From: Aminiphilus circumscriptus DSM 16581
GTDB taxonomy: Bacteria > Synergistota > Synergistia > Synergistales > Aminiphilaceae
Length of the DNA: 64,000 bases
Assembly: GCF_000526375.1 (NCBI RefSeq)
Contig: NZ_JAFY01000007.1
Coordinates: forward strand, 434,001-498,000
Direction: 5' to 3'
Every line of letters begins with the position of its first letter. The first letter of the stretch is position 1. The notes under the pieces were generated by a model, which saw only the letters and a program-made list of their open reading frames with translations, did no database searches and was not told the DNA's origin. Made by a program: the position numbers and the translations under genes. Below are positions 58,560 to 64,000 of the stretch, in pieces.

Positions 58560-59278
58560 CAGGCCCTCCCCTCTCCCGAGAGGCGGTTCCAGATGGTCTC
58601 GTAGGCTTCGAGAACGTTGCCGAGGTCCTTGCGGAAGCGGTCCTTGTCGAGGCGATCTCCCGAAGCGCGGTCCCAGAAGCGGCAAGTGTCGGGGGAGATC
58701 TCGTCGGCGAGGATGAGCGTTCCGTCCGCGGTCTTTCCGAACTCGAGCTTGAAGTCCACCAGGAGAATTCCTCTGCTCTCGAAGAGTGCCTTCAGAAGTT
58801 CGTTCACCCGGGTGGCGGTCTCCTTGATCTTTCTCAGATCCTCTTCCGACGCCCAGCCGAAGAGAAGGGCGTGATCCTCGGTGACCAGGGGATCGCCCAG
58901 AGCGTCGTCCTTGAGGTAGAACTCGATGAGGGGCCGGGGAAGCGTCATGCCCTCGGCGATGCCGAGGCGCTTGCAGAGGGAGCCCGTGGTGACGTTGCGC
59001 ACCACTACCTCCAGGGGGAGGATGGTCACTCGTCGCACGAGCTGGTGTCTGTCGTCGAGAAGTTCGATGAAGTGGTTGGGGATGCCCTTTTCGGAGAGGT
59101 AGCGGAGAAGATGGGCGCTGATCCGGTTGGTGTAGGTTCCCTTGCCTTCGAGAGAGTCCTTTTTCAGAGCGTTGAACGCGGTGAGGTCGTTCTTGTATTC
59201 GAGAAGGAGCGTTTCCGGATCGTCCGTCAGGTACATTTTCTTTGCCTTGCCCTCGTAGAGAAAACGAGACTTATCCAC
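58559..59278 (-). CDS. purC: SAICAR synthetase
   Basis: Condenses CAIR with aspartate. FLYEGKAKKMYLTDD, YKNDLTAFNALKKDS, LPLEVVVRNVTTGSL and ADEISPDTCRFWD are family hallmarks. Length of 239 is normal. The start was chosen as GTG 59278, eight bases after GGAGG; a GTG at 59287 overlaps that ribosome site. It is the first gene of the purine operon, in an order (purC first, purDE last) that differs from many bacteria. Confidence 0.95.
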   Translation of the reverse strand: MDKSRFLYEGKAKKMYLTDDPETLLLEYKNDLTAFNALKKDSLEGKGTYTNRISAHLLRYLSEKGIPNHFIELLDDRHQLVRRVTILPLEVVVRNVTTGSLCKRLGIAEGMTLPRPLIEFYLKDDALGDPLVTEDHALLFGWASEEDLRKIKETATRVNELLKALFESRGILLVDFKLEFGKTADGTLILADEISPDTCRFWDRASGDRLDKDRFRKDLGNVLEAYETIWNRLSGEGRA

Positions 59279-59312
59279 TGCATGCACCTCCAGGGTTGCA
59301 TTTTATACTGAC

Positions 59313-59341
59313 ATTATTTATCTCGTGAAGAAAAAAGTCAA
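59313..59341 (-). promoter_or_regulatory. Promoter of the purine operon
   Basis: On the minus strand TTGACT (59341-59336) and AATAAT (59318-59313) are separated by 17 bp, 35 bp before the purC start. The leader is too short for a purine riboswitch. No PurR-type palindrome was recognised. Confidence 0.75.
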
Positions 59342-59739
59342 GCATAAATCGCCCTTTTGCCGCGCTTTCGAAAGTCACCTGGAGAAATCGGTGAAAATAC
59401 GTAGGAGAGGCTAGGGAGACTTCCGTATGCGGAAAACGTCTGCGAGGCGTATGGTCCATGTCATAGGGGATGTCTTTTCCCGGATGCATTTCCGCTGGAG
59501 AAACGCCTTTGCGGTGTGATGGAAAAAGGCACACGTTCCGTTTGGTCTCCCATCACGTCACGACGGGAGCATGGTATGTTTGTTTTCGGCCGGGCCGTCC
59601 TCATCTCCGTCCTTCTTCCGCACAGGGTGGTGACGGATCCGGAGGGGACGTTCGGAGTTATCGAAGGCTTTCCCCGGCGGGGGCGCCCCGTTCTGCCGTT
59701 ACCTTTCTGAAACTTGACCTCGAAGGGGGAGGATGGATA
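59342..59739. other. Divergent intergenic region, purine operon to glycosyltransferase
   Basis: About 400 bp with no supported gene. A long plus frame runs through it into the small peptide gene below but lacks features. No clear plus-strand promoter was found. Confidence 0.4.
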
Positions 59740-59832
59740 ATGAGGCTTATGCTGATTCTCACGACCCTGATGGTGTTGTGCACCATTGCGGGAGCTGTTT
59801 TGATTCTTCCCGGAGCCCGGCGGCAGCACTGA
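59740..59832 (+). CDS. Small single-helix membrane peptide
   Basis: A 30-residue frame, MRLMLILTTLMVLCTIAGAV then LILPGARRQH. It is essentially one transmembrane helix with a short basic tail. GGGGGAGG lies about 7 bp before the ATG, a strong ribosome site. It ends 36 bp before the glycosyltransferase gene and is probably co-transcribed with it. I do not recognise the family. It could act as a membrane anchor or leader, or be spurious. Confidence 0.5.
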   Translation: MRLMLILTTLMVLCTIAGAVLILPGARRQH

Positions 59833-59868
59833 CGTTTGGGCGCCGGGATCTCTTTTGGAGGAAGGTCC

Positions 59869-61014
59869 ATGAAACCCGTTCACTTGCTTCACGTGACGGC
59901 GGGAAACGGACACCGCATGGCCGCGAGGGCACTCCGGGAAGCTCTCGACGACAGGCGGATTCCCAACGTCGTTCTGGATCTCATTGATTTTTCCAACGAC
60001 CTGTTCAAGTGGTCCTACAGCGATGTCTACAAGTTTATCAGCGAACACGCTCACTTGGCCTGTAAAATCATGTATGAACTCACGGATCAGGATCGGGACA
60101 AGAGTCTCATGCTCCGTTTCGTGGAGCGGATCAGCCTGGAGAACGTGAAGCGTTTTCTCGGCTATGTCCGGGAGAACGAGCCCGAGATCTGCGTGTGCAC
60201 GCACTTCTTCCCGGCAAATGTGCTCTCCCGCATGAAGGAAGAAGGGCTCTACCTGGGGCGGATCTACACGGTGGTCACCGATTTCGCTCTGCACAGGATG
60301 TGGATGAGTCCCGGCGTGGACCGCTATTTCGCAGCCAGCCCCATCGTCGTCGAGGATCTGTGCGGGCTTGGTGTTCCACGAGAGCGCATTTCCCTGACGG
60401 GCATTCCCGTCCTCAAAAAATACCGGGAAGCCCGGGAGCGCGCCGCTGCGTCGCGGCAGCTCCGCCGCGACGCAGGTTCCCCCCTCTCGATTCTCTTCGT
60501 GACGAGCGGCATCTCCGATTCCCTGGCGTTGAACATCCTTGACGACCTCCGCCGGTTGGGAACGCCCGCGGATGTCACTGTCGTGGCGGGGAGGAACAGG
60601 GACCTCATGGGGAGACTCGAAGGATACCGTCCCCGAGAGGGGTGTTCGTTCCGTGCGTTCGGTTTCGTGGAGAATCTGGAGGAGTATCTGGCGGAGGCGG
60701 ATCTTCTCGTCACGAAGCCCGGAGGGCTTACAGTGAGTGAAGCCCTGAGCGTCGGGGTCCCCATGATCCTCGTCAGCCCGATTCCCTACCAGGAAGTCTA
60801 CAATGCCACGTATCTCGAGCGATGTGGCGCGGGCGTTCTCGCCGCCACGTCCGAGGACGTGATGCGCCTTCTGACCGACCTGGTCCGGGAGGAGGGGCGT
60901 CTCGACCGCATGCGGGAAAAGGCGCTCGAAGCGGGCTTTCCCGGGGCGTCGGACGCGGTCATCTCGGAGATTCTTCGGGACGCGACGTCATCCGGCGGCG
61001 TTCCCCTCTTCTGA
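59869..61014 (+). CDS. MGDG-synthase/MurG-type glycosyltransferase
   Basis: A 381-residue GT-B glycosyltransferase resembling diacylglycerol glucosyl-/galactosyltransferases. The N-terminal motif LLHVTAGNGHRMAARALREAL, then VCTHFFPANVLSRM and VVTDFALHRMW, are typical of that group. The C-terminal nucleotide-sugar domain has VTSGISDS, FVENLEEYLAEADLLVTKPGGLTVSEAL (in segments) and PIPYQEVYNA. It would act at the inner face of the membrane, probably in glycolipid synthesis; the sugar is unknown. Its 3' end overlaps the convergent EamA gene by 27 bp. Confidence 0.85.
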   Translation: MKPVHLLHVTAGNGHRMAARALREALDDRRIPNVVLDLIDFSNDLFKWSYSDVYKFISEHAHLACKIMYELTDQDRDKSLMLRFVERISLENVKRFLGYVRENEPEICVCTHFFPANVLSRMKEEGLYLGRIYTVVTDFALHRMWMSPGVDRYFAASPIVVEDLCGLGVPRERISLTGIPVLKKYREARERAAASRQLRRDAGSPLSILFVTSGISDSLALNILDDLRRLGTPADVTVVAGRNRDLMGRLEGYRPREGCSFRAFGFVENLEEYLAEADLLVTKPGGLTVSEALSVGVPMILVSPIPYQEVYNATYLERCGAGVLAATSEDVMRLLTDLVREEGRLDRMREKALEAGFPGASDAVISEILRDATSSGGVPLF

Positions 61015-61992
61015 CGAGACCGCGGCGAGAGGTGCCGCGACGACCTCGTCCGCATCCGGGGGACTTTCCTTGCGCGTTCGAGCGGTGGTGATGAGCACCA
61101 CCGAAAGGATGATCGCTCCGGCGGCGATGAGCATCGTTCCCGTGATGCTCTCGCCTGCGAGGAGCCAGCCGAGAAAGAGCGCCACCAGAGGATTCACGAA
61201 GGTGTGTGTGGCGACGCGGGAGGCTTTCTCCACTTTCATCAGCCAGAGAAAGGCGGTGAAGGCCACGAGGGAGCCGAAGATCACGAGGTAGAGCAGCGCC
61301 CAGAGAGATTTCGCCGTCATTGCCTCAGGACGAACCCGGAAGGCTTCTCCCGCGAGAAAGCCGATGGCGGAAAGCGACACGCCTCCGGCGAGCATTTCCA
61401 TCGCGATGCCCAGAAGATCCGACGTGGCGATCCGGGCCTTTCGGGAGTAGAGGGAGCCGAAGGTCCAGCACACGGTGCTTCCCAGAATGACTGCCATGCC
61501 GAGAAGCAGGTCTCCGTCTCCGGAAGCCGCCGAAGTCCCGCCGCCCTCGGAAAGGACGAGGGCGATGGTGCCGGCGAAGCCGAGGAGAAGCCCCAGGCTT
61601 TCGATCTTTCCCGGACGCCCGGATTTGAAGATGAGCCAGTCGAACAGGACGAACCACAGAGGTTCCACGGTGATAATGAGCGCCGTCAGCCCCGAGGGGA
61701 CCACCTGTTCCGCCCACATCACTCCTCCGTATCCACCGACGAGCATGATCCCTCCCACCTTGAAGGCCTGTTTCCAGCCGTGCCGTGTCGGTCTCTCGGG
61801 GGTCCTGGTGAGCGCGAACAGGTAAAGAAGTCCTCCAGCGGCGAGAAAGCGGACGCCTCCTCCCAGGAAGGGGGGGATGGTCTCCACGGCGAAACGGATG
61901 GCCAGATAGGTGGAGCCCCAGATAAGATAGATGGCCGCATAGGCGGCGAGGAGAAGGGGTAGAGGGGGACGTCGGGTCGTTGCGGATGTCAT
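60988..61992 (-). CDS. EamA/DMT-family transporter
   Basis: A 334-residue membrane protein with about 10 hydrophobic segments in two EamA repeats. YLIWGSTYLAIRFAVETIPP near the N-terminus and GSLVAFTAFLWLMKVEKAS, THTFVNPLVALFLGWLL in the second half are typical of RhtA/YdcZ-like drug/metabolite exporters. The substrate is unknown. The ATG at 61992 follows AGGAGGAA on the minus strand. A short element inserted 31 bp upstream of the start may carry or disturb its promoter. Confidence 0.88.
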   Translation of the reverse strand: MTSATTRRPPLPLLLAAYAAIYLIWGSTYLAIRFAVETIPPFLGGGVRFLAAGGLLYLFALTRTPERPTRHGWKQAFKVGGIMLVGGYGGVMWAEQVVPSGLTALIITVEPLWFVLFDWLIFKSGRPGKIESLGLLLGFAGTIALVLSEGGGTSAASGDGDLLLGMAVILGSTVCWTFGSLYSRKARIATSDLLGIAMEMLAGGVSLSAIGFLAGEAFRVRPEAMTAKSLWALLYLVIFGSLVAFTAFLWLMKVEKASRVATHTFVNPLVALFLGWLLAGESITGTMLIAAGAIILSVVLITTARTRKESPPDADEVVAAPLAAVSSEEGNAAG

Positions 61993-62023
61993 GGAAGTTC
62001 CTCCTCTATCGGGGAAAATCATA

Positions 62024-62114
62024 GGAAACCCTGATCAAGTAGGAATCGCCCTCTCTCGATTTTCGATCGCATCGCGTTTTCCCGAGGGCGACGTGGTGTT
62101 TTTTCAGAGCTTCC
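62024..62114. mobile_element. Second type of MITE with IS5-type ends
   Basis: A 91-bp element. Its left end GGAAACCCTGATCAAG differs from the right inner end of the IS5-type element (GGAAACCCTGAACAAG) at one position; its right end read inward is GGAAGCTCTGAAAAAA. CATA flanks both sides (62020-62023 and 62115-62118). The interior contains an inverted CGCCCTC/GAGGGCG pair and is unlike the other MITE copies. No gene is inside. Confidence 0.78.
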
Positions 62115-62459
62115 CATATGTATGTATCCTACATCGTTTGCTCCCGCACCTCTAGTGCCGCGGAATTCCTCTCGACATCCGCCAAGCCCGCCGGAAAAAA
62201 TCTCGTCCATGCACCCGGAAGGTGCTTGTCCGCTTTTTGTCGCTCGGGCAGGCTCGGAAACAGTCCATCGGCCCATGGTACTCCTGCGGCATTGTAGACT
62301 TTCTCCGAGGCGCGCCGAAAAAACCAACGCTTACCGTGTTTGCGAAGGATGCAGCAATGCGATATGCTTGCGGGCAAAAGACGCGGGGGAGCATTCCTGC
62401 GCCTTCCCATCAGGCCGGCTTTCCGTCACCAGGAGCGGGCTTGCGCGGAGGTGAAGGTC
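62115..62459. other. Intergenic stretch before the HD-GYP gene
   Basis: No gene supported. The downstream frame stays open to 62340, but the conserved part begins later. An AT-rich patch, CATATGTATGTATCCTACAT, lies at 62115-62134. No clear promoter pair was found. Confidence 0.4.
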
Positions 62460-63608
62460 GTGAAAGAACGAAATACCTATGCCAAAACGGTTCCTGTAGA
62501 GGAGATGTTCCGCTATCCCGAGGCGGTGCTCGTGAACGATATCGTCTCTCCCGAGGACGGCATTCTCATCGTCTCCCGAGGACGCCCCCTGAAGAATTTC
62601 GCCAGAAAGGCGGAGATTATCACGGGAGCACTGCGTTCCTGGGGCGTCCGGGAGATCAAGCTCGAATTCGAAGCCCAGGTCACCGTGGAGGAGATGACCA
62701 CGCTCCTCGATCACATCGATCCGTCGGTGCGCCAGATCGACCGGGAAGTGAGCGGCAAGGTCTTGGATCGCCTCTCCGGCGTGCATCGGGCGCTCTCGGG
62801 AAACGATGCCAAGACCTTTCCCCGGGAGGAGATCGAGGATGCGGGACGCATGCTCAGCGAGGAGATTCACAAATCTTCTCAGGTGCTTCTCTCCCTCGGC
62901 GTCGCCCACGACGCGGACGAGTACACCTATGTCCATTCGCTGAACGTGGGGCTTCTCGCGGGCTATCTGGCGAAATGCGTTCAGCGCTCCAGGGGGCTGG
63001 CCTACGACATCACGAAGACCGCTGTCACGACGGGACTTCTCCACGACATCGGAAAGGCGAGGATTCCCCGGGAGATTCTGAACAAGCCGGAGCGCCTCAC
63101 CGACGAAGAGTTCGATCTCGTCAAGACCCACGCGGAGCTGAGCTTCACTCTCGCGAAGGAATCCGGTGTCGAGGATTCCCTTGTGCTCTCGGGCATTCTG
63201 AGTCATCACGAACGCTGGGACGGGTCGGGTTACCCCCAGGGGCTGAAGGGGGAAAAGATCCCCCTTCTCGCACGGCTCGTCGGTGTCGCCGACGTCTTCG
63301 ACGCCCTCACCACGAAGCGGGTCTACAAGGAGCCCGTATCGGCCAAAAAGGCGCTGAGCATCATTCTGGCGAACAGCGGAACCGGATTCGATCCCGGGAT
63401 CTGCAACGTTCTGCTCTCCGGCGTGGGCATCTATCCGCCCAGCACGGTGGTGGAACTCTCCGACGGCACCGTGGGGACCGTGGCGCTCACGGGCGATGGA
63501 AATCTTCTGCAGCCGAAGGTGCTGGTGAAAGAGAGCGGAGGGAATTGCCGCATCGTCGATCTTCAGGCGGCCGGTCTCTACATCGCCAGATGCCTCGACC
63601 TGTCCTGA
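62460..63608 (+). CDS. HD-GYP domain phosphodiesterase
   Basis: A 382-residue predicted cyclic-di-GMP (or related) phosphodiesterase. An N-terminal regulatory region (about 1-130) precedes the HD-GYP domain: HSLNVGLLAGYLA, GLLHDIGKARIP with the HD pair, KTHAELSF, LSHHERWDGSGYPQG for the GYP motif, and VGVADVFDALTTKRVYK. No membrane segment is present, so it is cytoplasmic. The start was chosen as GTG 62460, nine bases after GGAGG; the frame extends upstream to 62340. Confidence 0.9.
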   Translation: MKERNTYAKTVPVEEMFRYPEAVLVNDIVSPEDGILIVSRGRPLKNFARKAEIITGALRSWGVREIKLEFEAQVTVEEMTTLLDHIDPSVRQIDREVSGKVLDRLSGVHRALSGNDAKTFPREEIEDAGRMLSEEIHKSSQVLLSLGVAHDADEYTYVHSLNVGLLAGYLAKCVQRSRGLAYDITKTAVTTGLLHDIGKARIPREILNKPERLTDEEFDLVKTHAELSFTLAKESGVEDSLVLSGILSHHERWDGSGYPQGLKGEKIPLLARLVGVADVFDALTTKRVYKEPVSAKKALSIILANSGTGFDPGICNVLLSGVGIYPPSTVVELSDGTVGTVALTGDGNLLQPKVLVKESGGNCRIVDLQAAGLYIARCLDLS

Positions 63609-63643
63609 GCCGGACGCGGAAGCAACGCAGGAGGGAGACAGCC

Positions 63644-64000
63644 ATGTCGAAGAGAACGGACAAATCTTCTGCCGGTCATGACGAACCCCTTCCGAATCCC
63701 TTTGCTCTCGCCTTCGGCGAGCCGGGCGGTTCCCGGACCGACCCTCCGGGGGAGGACGCCTCCTGTACCGCCGATGGCGCGGTTTCTTCGAAAAACGGCG
63801 TGTCCTCCGTCCGCGGTGACGAGGGCGGGTTTTCCGATCTGAGCACCCTCCCCAGAGTTGTCCTTCGCCGGGAGCGGAAGGGGCGGGGAGGTAAGACCGT
63901 GACCGTGGTCGAGGGAGTTCCCGTTCCTCTCGCGGAAGGGCTCGCCTGTGCGCTCCGAAAGGGGTTGGGATGCGGATCCAGGGTCGAGGAGGGAGTGGTC
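63644..64000 (+). CDS. SUI1/YciH-family translation factor-like protein (cut by window end)
   Basis: The frame starts at ATG 63644, after CAGGAGGGAG, and is still open at the window edge (119 codons). The first roughly 70 residues are polar and unconserved. Then RRERKGRGGKTVTVVEGVP and ACALRKGLGCGSRVEEGVV match the SUI1/eIF1 fold (YciH in bacteria), which would continue as a short C-terminal end. It may influence start-codon fidelity. It lies 35 bp after the HD-GYP gene. Confidence 0.82.
   Translation, partial: MSKRTDKSSAGHDEPLPNPFALAFGEPGGSRTDPPGEDASCTADGAVSSKNGVSSVRGDEGGFSDLSTLPRVVLRRERKGRGGKTVTVVEGVPVPLAEGLACALRKGLGCGSRVEEGVV

Noticed and set aside
59288-59341. Purine riboswitch ahead of purC
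   Set aside because: The leader between promoter and start is only about 30 nt and lacks the conserved aptamer.

Overview
The window is GC-rich bacterial chromosome. It carries bacterial housekeeping operons together with an anaerobic, amino-acid-fermenting gene set: a ferredoxin-linked 2-oxoacid oxidoreductase, glutamate dehydrogenase and a flavin/iron-sulfur amino-acid dehydrogenase operon. Shine-Dalgarno sites are strong, and GTG and TTG starts are common. Gene content and style suggest an obligate anaerobe, possibly of the Synergistota. That placement is inference only; no 16S rRNA gene is present.

Layout. 0-2 kb: an intact IS5-type insertion sequence, then a tRNA cluster (Leu-UAA, initiator Met, elongator Met) with its own promoter and terminator. 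2.2-13.3 kb: tilS, hpt, ftsH, then an overlapping uvrB-uvrA-rlmB operon. 13.6-15.1 kb: a candidate PD-(D/E)XK nuclease gene lying between rlmB and a decayed copy of the rlmB 3' end, followed by tRNA-Val and a 5S rRNA-like remnant. 15.4-19.4 kb: acpS, nnrDE, a small membrane protein, tsaE and tsaB. 19.4-20.7 kb: repeats, a truncated IS30-type transposase and a MITE. 20.7-24.1 kb: a five-gene amino-acid dehydrogenase operon. 24.3-28.4 kb: korDABC and glutamate dehydrogenase. 28.6-34.5 kb: rlmD, two MITE copies, IS and gene remnants, an SDR, an MFS transporter and a DUF1847 protein. 34.8-44.4 kb: an Ntn-hydrolase lipoprotein, a second ftsH with yjbQ, a hydantoinase-like amidohydrolase, an AbrB-family membrane protein, and a sirtuin-NiaR-transporter cluster. 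44.9-46.7 kb: a T-box leader with an Arg specifier controlling argG. 47-49 kb: a DapB-like reductase and a radical SAM gene. 49-59.3 kb: a reverse-strand purine operon, purC-S-Q-L-F-M-N-H-DE, with a purD-purE fusion. 59.7-64 kb: a small membrane peptide, a glycosyltransferase, an EamA transporter, another MITE, an HD-GYP phosphodiesterase, and the start of a SUI1/YciH factor.

How the genes work together. Glutamate dehydrogenase and the Kor complex together convert glutamate to succinyl-CoA with reduced ferredoxin. The upstream dehydrogenase operon probably feeds electrons from another amine or amino acid, for example proline, into the same carriers. Purine synthesis from PRPP is almost complete here, lacking only purB and purK. 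The tsa, tilS, tRNA and rRNA-methylation genes form a translation-quality theme.

Unusual features. A family of short elements shares its ends with the IS5-type element. Several conserved housekeeping proteins carry long low-complexity insertions or extensions. The 3' end of rlmB is duplicated around the nuclease gene. The DapB-like protein lacks the usual catalytic lysine.
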